Assembly (NCBI RefSeq): GCF_900091565.1
Contig: NZ_FMCV01000015.1
Span: forward strand, 81,976-145,975
Reading direction: 5' to 3'
Source of the DNA: Micromonospora marina
GTDB taxonomy: Bacteria; Actinomycetota; Actinomycetes; Mycobacteriales; Micromonosporaceae
DNA: 64,000 nucleotides
Positions 50,346 to 59,942 of this stretch are shown one piece after another (positions within the stretch are counted from its first letter, which is position 1; each line of letters starts with the position of its first letter). Under the pieces are notes generated by a model. It was not told where the DNA came from and searched no databases. It saw only the letters and a program-made list of their open reading frames with translations. Both the position numbers and the translations under genes were made by a program.

Positions 50346-52055
50346 TTACCACGCAGTAGCTCGCCGGCGTAGGGTCGAAAAGGCGGCAGCGACGACCACC
50401 AGAACGGCAGTTCCGCACGCGAGCACCACCAGCCACCGGCCCGCTCCGGCCCGCTGCGGCGGGTCCGACGCGGCCGGGTTCCGGTAGAGGCTCAGCGACT
50501 CCCCCTCGTACCGCAGGTCGAGACCGGCCAGGACGGCCGGGTCGACTGTGCTCGGCGTACCGTGCTGCACCAGCACCCAGCCCACGCCGGTGGCCGAGAC
50601 CGGCTGCCCGTCGGCCAGCACCCGGCGCACCTCACGCAGGCGCGGATTCTCCCCGGCCACCGCGACGTCGTCGACCACGAGCGTGTCGTCGGTCAGCACG
50701 GTCCCCGGCAGGTAGCGGGGGGCCGGGTCCAGCACCACCCGGCCCGGGTTCCACGGATAGGCCCGGTAGGTGGTCAGCGGCAGGGCGAGGACCTCACCCG
50801 GATCCTCGGGCAGGCGCTCGGCCACCGCCTGCCAGTCCGTCGGGTAGCGCACCGGGCTGATCCGGCCGGCCCCGCCGAACGCCAGGTCCGGCATCGCGGC
50901 CACCGGCAGGAGCAGCAGCCCGGCCAGCACGATCCCGCCGACCTCCCGGTCGATCCGGGCCACCAGCCGCTCGGCACCGAGCGCCGCGCACACCACCAGC
51001 ACCAGGGCGTACGGCGCGAGGAACTTCTGCCCGTCGCGGAGCAGTCCCGCCCCCGGGACGTGCGCCACCGCCCAGCTCAGCGCCGCGTTCCCGCCGGGCA
51101 GCACGGCGAGGGCGGCCAGCAGGTACGCGCCGCCGGCCAGCACGCCCAGCCGTACCGCCGCGCCCGCCGCCAGCCGGCGCCGCAACAGCCCCGCGCCGGC
51201 CACGGCCAGGACCACGAGCACCACCGCCGCCAGCGGGGCCAGGGTGGCGGACCGGCTGGCCGGGGTGGCCTGCACGTTCCAGATGCCGCCGGTGCCCGCG
51301 AGCGCCACCAGCGGTCCGGCCCAGTTCTCGGCGCGCGCCGCGAACGCCGCCACACCGGCCGGATCGGACGTGCCAGCCGCGCCGGTGACCAGGGCCGCCA
51401 CGATCCACGGGGTGTTGAGCAGCGCGACCCCGCCCACCGCGACCACGGACAGCCGGAGCCGGGCCCGGTCCGCCGCCAGCGCGAGCACCGTCGCCAGCGC
51501 GATCACGCCGCCGGTCGGGGTGATCGCGGCGGGCGCGGCGAACAGCACCACCCGGGCGGGCGCGCCGTCGCGGCCCGCCCGCAGGTCCAGCGCCGCGGCC
51601 ACCAGCCAGGGCAGCGCGGCGTACGCCAGCAGCAGCCCCCACTGCCCGATCAGCAGCCGCTCGGCCAGGTACGGCGTCCACGCGTACGCCACGGCGGCGA
51701 CCAGTCGCACCGCACGCCGCCGCGTCGGCACCAGCCGTCCCGCGCCCACGGCGGCGAACAGGACCGCCCCGGCCAGCGCCACCCGCTGCACCACCCAGCC
51801 CGGCACGAGCTGGGTCACCAGCGACACCAGCGCGTCCATCGGGACCGCCCGGGGCAGGCTCTGCGCCGGGGCCACGAGATCCCAGCTCAGCGGCTGCCGG
51901 GGGACGAACACCATGTCGTACCGCAGCGCGTAGCCCGGCGCCGCCAGCGGAGCCAGGACCAGCGCGGTGACGACGACCGCCACGAGGTACAGCGGCAGCG
52001 TCTCCCGCCACCGCCGAACCGCGGAACCGCCGGCCTCGGCGGGACGCCCGCTCAT
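50346..52055 (-). CDS. Multi-spanning membrane protein (Rv0226c-like)
   Basis: A 569-residue protein with about 11-12 helices, then an extracellular part (RYPTDWQAVAERLPEDPGEV; VGWVLVQHGTPS) and a final helix. The layout resembles the GT-C-like N-terminal half of arabinosyltransferases such as AftD, but no acidic catalytic motif stands out. Size and neighbours agree with Rv0226c. The start ATG overlaps the upstream stop as TAATG. Confidence 0.8.
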   Translation of the reverse strand: MSGRPAEAGGSAVRRWRETLPLYLVAVVVTALVLAPLAAPGYALRYDMVFVPRQPLSWDLVAPAQSLPRAVPMDALVSLVTQLVPGWVVQRVALAGAVLFAAVGAGRLVPTRRRAVRLVAAVAYAWTPYLAERLLIGQWGLLLAYAALPWLVAAALDLRAGRDGAPARVVLFAAPAAITPTGGVIALATVLALAADRARLRLSVVAVGGVALLNTPWIVAALVTGAAGTSDPAGVAAFAARAENWAGPLVALAGTGGIWNVQATPASRSATLAPLAAVVLVVLAVAGAGLLRRRLAAGAAVRLGVLAGGAYLLAALAVLPGGNAALSWAVAHVPGAGLLRDGQKFLAPYALVLVVCAALGAERLVARIDREVGGIVLAGLLLLPVAAMPDLAFGGAGRISPVRYPTDWQAVAERLPEDPGEVLALPLTTYRAYPWNPGRVVLDPAPRYLPGTVLTDDTLVVDDVAVAGENPRLREVRRVLADGQPVSATGVGWVLVQHGTPSTVDPAVLAGLDLRYEGESLSLYRNPAASDPPQRAGAGRWLVVLACGTAVLVVVAAAFSTLRRRATAW

Positions 52056-53938
52056 TACGGCTTCGGCACCGCCCGGCCGATGGTGACCAGGTTGGTGCAC
52101 AGCCGGACGTCCGGCGTGTCCAGCGTCAGCTCGACCGCGGACCCGGCGCCCTCCAGCATGAAGAACAGGTCGTTGAGCCCTTCCTTGAGCGTGATCTCGC
52201 GGGTCGCCGCGCCGAGCTTGAACACCGCTGTCGAGTCACCGGAGCTGACGTAGCCGAAGTGCACCACGTACGGCCACTCGGTCAGGTAGCCGTCCATCGG
52301 GATGCGGGCGGTCCGGCCGCCCTCGGCCAGGTGCCCGCAGCCCTCCACGGTGCCGGGCGCGACCTTGCGACCCTCGACCACGACCGGACGGATCCGGCCG
52401 TTCTCGTCGAACGTCGACGGCTTCTCGCTCATCGTCACGAACGTCGGCCGGCGCTCGGCCGGACGGAAGAAGTGGGACTGGAGGTTGTCCGGCCAGAAGT
52501 ACCCGGCGACGACCCGGTCCGGGACGACGGTGTCGAAGAAGACGGTGCCGGGCGGCGCGGCGGCCAGCTCGGCCTGCGTGGTGGCCAGGTAGTCCCGCCC
52601 GTACTTGGTGCTCCAGTTGTCGCCGAACCGCGCGGTGCTCCACAGCGTCCCCACCCCGATGGTGGCCAGCAGCACGATCATCGAGACCAGGCCGACGGCG
52701 AAGGCGCCCGGCTCCCGCAGGGCCGTCGGCAGCGGCCACGCGGAGACGTCGTCCTCGTCGTTGTCCTTCATCCCGAGCAGCGCCACCCCGACGCAGATCG
52801 CGGCCACCAGCACCACGTCCGCGACGTACCGGGGGACGACGCCGACCAGCGGCCCCAGCGGTCCGCCGAGCCTGGTCACCGCGAACAGCGCGGCGACCAG
52901 GCCGAGGTAGCAGGCGAGCAGCAGCCAGGCCCGCCCGGCGGACGGCCGCCGCCGCACGGTGACCACGATCAGCGCCGCGAGCACCGCCCAGGACAGCCAC
53001 TTGGCGATGTCGTACGGGTCGGACAGCGGCGGCCCGTCACCGGCGTCCGTCCAGCGCCACGGCCCGCCGAGCAGGCCCGGCACCATCGTGTCGCCGACCA
53101 GGTCGCTCAGGAAGGAGAAGACCTGCCCGACCGAGGTGGGCTCGTCCAGCCCCCGGGCCGGACGGGTCAGGTAGTACGCCAGGTACGCCCCGGACAGCAC
53201 GGTGAGCATCAGCCACGCCGGCCAGAACCGCACGACCGTGGTCACCAGGCTGCGCCACGCGCGGCCCTTGGTGAACAGGAACGCGGTCAGCAGGAACAGC
53301 AGCGGCACGATCAGCAGCGCCTTGGTGTCGAAGAGCAGACCGAACACGACCCAGAACGCGACCAGGGCGAGATGCCGCCTCCGGCCGGTACGCACGTACC
53401 GGACGTGGGCCGCCACCGCGAGGACCAGGGCGAGCTGCGGCGGCAGCACGAGCAACCCGACCAGCCACAGCGACGACACCTCGAGCGTCAGCGGGCTGAA
53501 CAGGAACAGGCTCAGCGGGACCAACAGCCCCCAGCCGGGCCGCAGCAGGTCACGAAGCAGCCGGTAGAGGGCGATCCCCACCGCCGCCTGCCCGGCCGCC
53601 AGCAGCAGGATCCACGGCCAGCCGGTGAATCCGGCGAGCCGGACCATCACCCACGCGACCGCCAGCCCGGCCGGCATGAGGTGGTTGTTGAACGTGCCCA
53701 GCAGGTAGTCCGGGTCCAGCCGGGTGTCGAGCACCTGCGCGGCGATGACGAACTCGTCCTGCGAGAACCAGCCACGGGCGGCCAGCCCGGCGCGTGACGC
53801 GACGGACACGACGATGAGGGCGATCGCGACCGCGCGGACCCGGTCGGCGGCTATCCAACGACCGATCGGTCCGGGTCCGTCGTCCTCCGCGCCGACGGCT
53901 GCCGGATGCGTCTCGGCCGCTGCTTGTGGCATTGACAT
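52055..53938 (-). CDS. GT-C-type membrane glycosyltransferase-like protein
   Basis: A 627-residue protein with about 12 helices and a C-terminal extracellular beta-rich domain (from about 470). The first loop has WFSQDEF, the acidic D/E pair expected for a GT-C polyprenyl-phosphate-sugar transferase, followed by LLGTFNNHLMPAG. Probably transfers a sugar to an envelope glycan. No direct mycobacterial counterpart in the Rv0225-0228 block is recalled. First gene of a two-gene unit; M3 is an alternative start. Confidence 0.75.
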   Translation of the reverse strand: MSMPQAAAETHPAAVGAEDDGPGPIGRWIAADRVRAVAIALIVVSVASRAGLAARGWFSQDEFVIAAQVLDTRLDPDYLLGTFNNHLMPAGLAVAWVMVRLAGFTGWPWILLLAAGQAAVGIALYRLLRDLLRPGWGLLVPLSLFLFSPLTLEVSSLWLVGLLVLPPQLALVLAVAAHVRYVRTGRRRHLALVAFWVVFGLLFDTKALLIVPLLFLLTAFLFTKGRAWRSLVTTVVRFWPAWLMLTVLSGAYLAYYLTRPARGLDEPTSVGQVFSFLSDLVGDTMVPGLLGGPWRWTDAGDGPPLSDPYDIAKWLSWAVLAALIVVTVRRRPSAGRAWLLLACYLGLVAALFAVTRLGGPLGPLVGVVPRYVADVVLVAAICVGVALLGMKDNDEDDVSAWPLPTALREPGAFAVGLVSMIVLLATIGVGTLWSTARFGDNWSTKYGRDYLATTQAELAAAPPGTVFFDTVVPDRVVAGYFWPDNLQSHFFRPAERRPTFVTMSEKPSTFDENGRIRPVVVEGRKVAPGTVEGCGHLAEGGRTARIPMDGYLTEWPYVVHFGYVSSGDSTAVFKLGAATREITLKEGLNDLFFMLEGAGSAVELTLDTPDVRLCTNLVTIGRAVPKP

Positions 53939-54099
53939 GGTCGGCAGCCTGCCACACGCTTACACGCCGTGGGGACGGCCGTTCTCCTGATGAAGCCCTG
54001 CAGCGCCCCAGGTCGCCGCTGCGCGTCCGGTCCGGATAACGTCGCGCGACACGCGTCATGCTGCAGGTGCGCGTACGGCCGGCGGAGACAGGAGCCGAA

Positions 54100-57000
54100 A
54101 TGCGTGCGGACGGGACGACAACGTCGCCGACGGGGACGGACACCCCCGCCCGGGAGACCGGCCGTGCCCGGCAGACGGCGCGACGGTTCCGGCACCTGAC
54201 GATCTGCCTCGCGCTCACCGCCCTCGCCTTCCAGCAGGCCCCCGGGCAGGTCGTCCCGGACACCAAGGTCGACCTCAACGTCAATCCGGCCGGGTGGCTG
54301 CTGCGTTCGCTGCACCTCTGGGATCCCACCGGCACGTTCGGCCAGCTCCAGAACCAGGCGTACGGATATCTCTGGCCGATGGGCCCGTTCTTCCTGCTCG
54401 GGACGGAACTGGGCATCGCGCCGTGGATCGTCCAGCGGTTGTGGTGGGCGCTGCTGTTCTGCGTCGCGTACCTCGGTGTGGTGCGGCTGGCGGGCCGGCT
54501 CGGCATCGGCAGTCCCGCCGGCCGGATGATCGCCGGTGTCGCGTTCGCGCTGTCGCCGCGCATCCTGACCCAGCTCGGCTGGTCGTCGGTGGAGTCCTGG
54601 CCCAGCGCCGTCGCGCCGTGGGTGCTCATCCCGCTCGTCGGACTCGCCCGGGGCGCCCCGCTGCGCCGCGCGGTCGCCGGATCGGCGGTCGCCGCCGCCT
54701 GCGCGGGCGGCGTCAACGCCACCGCCGTCGCCGCCGTGGTGCCGCTCGCCCTGCTCTGGCTCGCCACGCTCCGGCCGCTGCGCCGCCGCGTCACCGCCCT
54801 CGCGGCCTGGTGCGGCGCGGTCGCCCTGGCCACCGCGTGGTGGCTGATCCCGCTGCTGGTCCTCGGGCGGTACAGCCCGCCCTTCCTGGACTACATCGAG
54901 ACCGCCCGCAACACCACGAGCGTCACCGACGCGGTGACGACGCTGCGCGGTGCCTCCTACTGGGTCGCGTACCTGGCCTCCCCGTTCGGCGCGACCATCC
55001 CGGCCGGCGCGCGGCTGGCCAACGACACGCTGCTCGTCGTGGCCACCCTGGCGGTGGCCGCGCTCGGGGTGCTCGGCCTGTCCCGGCGCGGGATGCCGCA
55101 CCGGCGGTTCCTCATCACCGGTCTGCTGCTCGGCGTCGCGCTCGTCGGGCTCGGGCACACCGGCGACCTGCCGAACATCCTCGCCGGGCCGCAGCAGCAG
55201 TTCCTCGACGGCATCGGCGCCCCGCTGCGCAACGTACACAAGTTCGACGTGCTGCTCCGTCTGCCGCTGGCGCTCGGTCTGGCGCACCTGGTCAGCCTCG
55301 CCGTACGGGCCGCCCGGACCGCGCCCGAGCAGCGCCGCGGCCGCGCCACGGCCCGGGCCTGGCTCACCGCCGGCACGGCGATGGTCGCGGTCGCAGGCGT
55401 CGCCTCACCGGCGCTCGCCGGCGGCCTCGCCACCCCGGGCGCGGTGAAGGACGTGCCCGGTTACTGGCACGAGGCGACCGACTGGCTGGACACGAACACC
55501 GCACGCGGGCGTGTGCTCGTCGTCCCCGGCGCGCGCTTCCCCGTGTACGACTGGGGCGCCACCACCGACGAGATCGCCCAACCGCTGCTGAACAGCCGGT
55601 GGGCGGTCCGCAACGCCATCCCGTTCACCCCGCCCGCCACGATCCGGCTGCTGGACGCGATCGAGTCGACGCTCGCCACCGGCGCCGGCTCGGCCGGCCT
55701 GGCCGATCTGCTCGCCCGCTCCGGGATCAGCCACGTCCTGTTCCGCGCCGACCTCGACCACGGCCGCTCGGACACGGCCCGCCCGGCGGTCGTGCGGCAG
55801 GCGCTGGAACGCTCGCCCGGCCTGACCCGCGTCCTGTCGTTCGGCCCGGTACGCGGCGGCTCCGACGACCCGGAGGAGTTCCGCGACCAAGGTCTCGACG
55901 TGCCCGGACGGGCGCTTGAGGTGTACCGGGTGGACCGGGCCGTCCAGCCGGTGGTCGCCTACGACCGCGACGACGTGACCACCGTCGTCGGCGGTCCCGA
56001 GTCGCTGCTCGACCTGGCCGCCTCGGGCCAGCTCGGCGACGCGCCCACGGTCCTGGCCGGCGACGTGAAGGCAGGCGAGAGCACCGGGCGGGTGGTGCTG
56101 ACCGACGGGATGCGCCGCCGGGCCGTCTCGTTCGGCCGGCTGCGCGACAACTCCTCCCAGACGCTCACCGCCGACGACACCTTCGCGGTGTCCGCGCCCG
56201 CGCACGACTACCTGCCCGACTGGGGGTCGGAGTGGTCGACGGTCGCCCGCTTCGAGGGCATCAGCGGGATCCGCGCCTCGACCGCCCGCTCCCAGATCGA
56301 CGCGACCGGCGGGGCCCGGCCCGAACATCAGCCGTACGCCGCGATGGACGGGGACACCGCCACGTCCTGGCGGTCGGCGCCGCACTCGGACAGCGACAAG
56401 CAGTGGATCGAGGTGAACCTGGCGAATCCGACCCGGGTCGTCCGGGTCGAGGTGTGGTTCGACCTCAAGGCCGACGCCCTGCCCACCACCGTCACCGTGA
56501 CCGCCGGCTACGAGAGCCGCACCGTCGAACAGTTCGGCGACCACATGGTCTTCGAACTGCAGGGCGTCCACGCCACCCGCAAGGTCGAGGTCTCCGTCGA
56601 CGCCGCGTTCGACCTGCGCCCGTTCGGCGACAAGTCGGTGGGCATCACCGAGATCAGGATTCCCGGCGTCGAGACCGGCCGGACCCTCCAACTGCCCGCC
56701 GCCCCCGCCACCGACCAGCCGGCCGGCGTTGTCGTGTCGGCGGCCCCGACCACGCCCGCCTGTTTCACAGTCGACGGCCGGCCGCGCTGCTCCACCGACG
56801 CGATCCGCGGCTCGGAGGACGCCTCCACCATCGACCGCACCTTCACGCTGCCGGTGGCCGGGACGTACGACGCGAAGCTGTGGGCGCGGCCGACCCCCGG
56901 CCCGGAGCTGAACGCCGCCCTGGACAAGCTGGTCGCCGAGGCCCAGCCGTTACGCCTCGCGCCGCAGGTCACCGCGTCCTCGACGGCAGTGCCAGACCCG

Positions 57001-58662
57001 GCCGGCCGGCCCGGCGCGGTCCTCGACGGCAACCCCGCCACGAGCTGGTCACCGGCGCTCGACGACGAGGCGCCGATCCTGCGCCTCACCTGGCTCGAAC
57101 CGCAGGTCATCAGCCGGATCCGCTTCACCGTCGAGGAGGGGACCGCGGCCACCCGGCTCGGCAGCGTCCGGGTGGTCGGCAACGACGGGTTCCGCAGCAA
57201 CCTGCTCACGAACGACGGCGTGTTCACGCTCGACCCGCCGATGCGGACCGACTCCATCACCATCCAGTTCCTGGACAAGCCGTCCGCCACCAGCACCGAC
57301 CCGTACGGCCTGCGGCTGCCCGAGCCGCTTCCCGTCGCGGTCGGCGAGGTGACTGTCCTGCCCCTCGGCACCACTGTCGCACCCCGCCCGGAGACGCCGC
57401 TGAAGCTGGCCTGCGGCTCCGGCCCGACGCTTCAGGTCGGCGCGTCCCGGATCACCACCACGCTCACCGGCACCGTGCGCGACCTGCTGGAGATGCGCGA
57501 CATGGCGGTCACCGCCTGCGGCCGGAACTCGCCCGAGCAGCTCGACCTGGGCAGCGGCGAGCACCGCGTCGTCACCACCGCGAGCACGCTCGCCACCGCC
57601 ACCCGAGTCGCGCTGACGCCACGGACCGCGACGCCCGCCGCGGAGGCCACCGCCGGGGACATCGAGGTGGGCTCCTGGTCGGCCACCGAGCGGCGGGTAC
57701 GGGTGTCCGGGCACCCCGTCGACCGGGTGCTCGCGGTCCGGGAGAACACAAACACCGGCTGGCAGGCGACCGTCGGCGGGAAGACGCTCACCCCGCTCGT
57801 GGTGGACGGCTGGCAGCAGGGCTGGATCCTTCCGGCAGGTGTCTCCGGGGACGTGGTGCTGCGCTTCACGCCGGACACCCCGTACCGGACGGGTCTGCTG
57901 CTCGGCGGTGTCCTACTGGCGGTGGTGGTCCTGCTCGCGGTGCTGCCCGAGCGCCGGCCCGCGGGGGATCGCACTGTCGCCGTCGCGTCGGCGGCCCGGC
58001 GACGGCTCGTCCGCTCGCTGCCGCTGCTCGCCGTCGGCGCCGCCGCGCTCGTGCTCCACAGCGGTCTGATCGGTGGCCTGCTGGTGGCGGCGGGCTTCAT
58101 GCTCGCCGTACCCGGGCCGCGCCGCCTGCCCTGGACCGGCGACCCCCGGCGGGTCCGGCGGATCGTCCGGGCCGCCGAGACGTGGCTTCCCGGCGCGCTC
58201 GTGGCGCTGGCCGGATGGGTCCACCTGAAGTCGGGTGACCGGCACACCGACGCGCTGCCGCAACTCCTGACGGTCGCCGCCCTGGGCGCGCTCTGGCTCC
58301 CCACGACCGCCCGTCGGCGGCCCGTACGCCGGATCAGACCGGCGGTCCCGGTCGTGCCGGGCCCGCGGGCGCCGGAGGCGGACGGGCAGCCGGCCCGCGT
58401 CCTCGCCCTCGCCGGGGCGGTCGCCGCTCCCGCCGCCCTCACCCGTCCAGGCACGGGTCCGGACCGAGAGCCGGAACGCGACGCCGAGACGGCCACGGAC
58501 CGCGACGCGGACCGAGGGCCGGACGGCGAGGCCGAGCCGGATCCGGACCGGGACGCGGGCGTGGCGGGGCCGACCGAGCCGGGCTCGGCCGGGCGGCCGG
58601 GACCGGACGCCACGCCGGGCACCGGCGGCGCGCCGGTGTCCCGCGTCTCGGAGATCACGTGA
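54100..58662 (+). CDS. aftD: Alpha-(1->3)-arabinofuranosyltransferase (AftD-like, DUF3367)
   Basis: A 1520-residue membrane enzyme. The first loop has VVPDTKVDLNVNPAGWL (D54, D58), the GT-C acidic motif of AftD. About 11 helices run to residue 440; then a large extracellular part contains two discoidin (F5/8 type C, carbohydrate-binding) domains near 720-880 and 960-1110, marked by YAAMDGDTATSWRS and AVLDGNPATSWSP. Four to five helices (1270-1400) and an Asp/Glu/Arg-repeat tail close it. Mycobacterial AftD (Rv0236c, about 1400 aa) adds alpha-1,3 arabinose branches using decaprenyl-phosphoryl-arabinose. ATG 54100 has AGGAG at 5 nt; ATG 54058 does not. Confidence 0.9.
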   Translation: MRADGTTTSPTGTDTPARETGRARQTARRFRHLTICLALTALAFQQAPGQVVPDTKVDLNVNPAGWLLRSLHLWDPTGTFGQLQNQAYGYLWPMGPFFLLGTELGIAPWIVQRLWWALLFCVAYLGVVRLAGRLGIGSPAGRMIAGVAFALSPRILTQLGWSSVESWPSAVAPWVLIPLVGLARGAPLRRAVAGSAVAAACAGGVNATAVAAVVPLALLWLATLRPLRRRVTALAAWCGAVALATAWWLIPLLVLGRYSPPFLDYIETARNTTSVTDAVTTLRGASYWVAYLASPFGATIPAGARLANDTLLVVATLAVAALGVLGLSRRGMPHRRFLITGLLLGVALVGLGHTGDLPNILAGPQQQFLDGIGAPLRNVHKFDVLLRLPLALGLAHLVSLAVRAARTAPEQRRGRATARAWLTAGTAMVAVAGVASPALAGGLATPGAVKDVPGYWHEATDWLDTNTARGRVLVVPGARFPVYDWGATTDEIAQPLLNSRWAVRNAIPFTPPATIRLLDAIESTLATGAGSAGLADLLARSGISHVLFRADLDHGRSDTARPAVVRQALERSPGLTRVLSFGPVRGGSDDPEEFRDQGLDVPGRALEVYRVDRAVQPVVAYDRDDVTTVVGGPESLLDLAASGQLGDAPTVLAGDVKAGESTGRVVLTDGMRRRAVSFGRLRDNSSQTLTADDTFAVSAPAHDYLPDWGSEWSTVARFEGISGIRASTARSQIDATGGARPEHQPYAAMDGDTATSWRSAPHSDSDKQWIEVNLANPTRVVRVEVWFDLKADALPTTVTVTAGYESRTVEQFGDHMVFELQGVHATRKVEVSVDAAFDLRPFGDKSVGITEIRIPGVETGRTLQLPAAPATDQPAGVVVSAAPTTPACFTVDGRPRCSTDAIRGSEDASTIDRTFTLPVAGTYDAKLWARPTPGPELNAALDKLVAEAQPLRLAPQVTASSTAVPDPAGRPGAVLDGNPATSWSPALDDEAPILRLTWLEPQVISRIRFTVEEGTAATRLGSVRVVGNDGFRSNLLTNDGVFTLDPPMRTDSITIQFLDKPSATSTDPYGLRLPEPLPVAVGEVTVLPLGTTVAPRPETPLKLACGSGPTLQVGASRITTTLTGTVRDLLEMRDMAVTACGRNSPEQLDLGSGEHRVVTTASTLATATRVALTPRTATPAAEATAGDIEVGSWSATERRVRVSGHPVDRVLAVRENTNTGWQATVGGKTLTPLVVDGWQQGWILPAGVSGDVVLRFTPDTPYRTGLLLGGVLLAVVVLLAVLPERRPAGDRTVAVASAARRRLVRSLPLLAVGAAALVLHSGLIGGLLVAAGFMLAVPGPRRLPWTGDPRRVRRIVRAAETWLPGALVALAGWVHLKSGDRHTDALPQLLTVAALGALWLPTTARRRPVRRIRPAVPVVPGPRAPEADGQPARVLALAGAVAAPAALTRPGTGPDREPERDAETATDRDADRGPDGEAEPDPDRDAGVAGPTEPGSAGRPGPDATPGTGGAPVSRVSEIT

Positions 58663-59942
58663 GCGAGGGCCGGCCGGAGCCGGACCCGGCGGACGGCCGG
58701 AGGACCGGGCTGGGAGCGGCCGGTGTCGCCGTCACGCTCGCCGGTGTCCTGGTGAACGGCCTCGCCTACCTGGTGCCGGTGCTCGCCGCCCGGAAGCTCG
58801 ACGCGGACGACCTCGGCGCGCTCGCGACCGCCCTCGGCCTGGTGGCCATCGTCGGGGTGCCGGGGCTCGGCCTGCAACTGGCGGTCGCCGTGCACCACGC
58901 CCGGCACGGCCCGTCCGACACCCGGCGGCTCACCGTGCTGACCGCCGCCCTGTGCGCCGGGGCGCTGCTGGCGGCGACGCCGGTGCTGGTCGCCGCGCTG
59001 GACCTACCGGCGGTGGTACCCGCGCTGCTGGCGGTCACCACGGCCTCGGTGGTGCTCTCCTCGCGTTCGCTGGGCGAGTTGCAGGGCGGTCAGCGCTTCC
59101 TGCGGCTCGCCGCCGCGATGGCACTGCTCGCCGCCGCCCGCTACGGCGGGGTGATCGTGGGGCTGCTGCTCGGCGCGGGCCTGACCGGCGCGCTCGGGCT
59201 CGGTGCGCTCACCGCCGCGCTGGCGCCCCCGGCGCTGGCCTGGCTCACCGGTACGCAACGGCGTCCGTCGGCCGCCCCGCGCCTGACCGTCGCCCAGGTG
59301 ACCGCCGGGTGCGGGGCGACGCTGGCGATGCTCGTCGTCTCCTACGCCGACCTGCTGCTGGCCCGGCAGCTGCTGCCGCCGTCGGGCTCCGGAGCGTACT
59401 CGGTGGGGACGGTCCTGACCAAGGGCGCGCTGTGGGCTCCGCAGGTCGCCGCCGTCCTCGCCCTGCCGCGCCTGGCCCGCGGGGACCGCCGCAGCCGCAC
59501 CGTCGCGCTCGTGGTGACGGGCGCCTGCGGTCTGGTCCTGGTGGGCGCGTCGACGGTCGCCGGCGGGCTGGCCTTCCGGCTCGTCGGCGGACCCGACTAC
59601 ACCGCGCTCGGCCGCTACGCGCCACTGTTCGCCGCCGTCGGAGCACTCTACGCGGTGACGTTCGTGCTGCTCAACGACCGTCTCGCCGGCGGCGTCAGGT
59701 GGGCGGCGGCACCGCTGTGGCTGGGCACCGGCGCGCTGGTCACGGCCGCCGCGACCGTGCGACCGCGTACCGTCGGCGGTCTGGTCGTCGCGGCCCTCGC
59801 GACGGCCACCGTCACGACACTGCTGATGGCCGTGCCGGGGCGTCGGCGCCCAGCCAGTCGCCCAGCAACAGGTGATCGATCGAGTCCACCCGGCCCAGCG
59901 GCCGACCGGACGCGATCCGCTCCCGCAGCTCCGACCGGGTGA
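58659..59942 (+). CDS. Flippase-like polysaccharide export protein (MOP superfamily)
   Basis: A 427-residue protein with about 12 helices (GVAVTLAGVLVNGLAYLVPV; ADLLLARQLLPPSGSGAYSVG). The second segment, an acidic residue in helix 7 followed by the G-x-YSVG pattern, is typical of Wzx-like flippases. It could move a lipid-linked glycan for the AftD locus. GTG 58659 overlaps the aftD stop (GTGA), so they are coupled. The last 43 residues lie antisense to the nudC end and are Pro/Ser/Arg-rich. Confidence 0.8.
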   Translation: MSEGRPEPDPADGRRTGLGAAGVAVTLAGVLVNGLAYLVPVLAARKLDADDLGALATALGLVAIVGVPGLGLQLAVAVHHARHGPSDTRRLTVLTAALCAGALLAATPVLVAALDLPAVVPALLAVTTASVVLSSRSLGELQGGQRFLRLAAAMALLAAARYGGVIVGLLLGAGLTGALGLGALTAALAPPALAWLTGTQRRPSAAPRLTVAQVTAGCGATLAMLVVSYADLLLARQLLPPSGSGAYSVGTVLTKGALWAPQVAAVLALPRLARGDRRSRTVALVVTGACGLVLVGASTVAGGLAFRLVGGPDYTALGRYAPLFAAVGALYAVTFVLLNDRLAGGVRWAAAPLWLGTGALVTAAATVRPRTVGGLVVAALATATVTTLLMAVPGRRRPASRPATGDRSSPPGPAADRTRSAPAAPTG

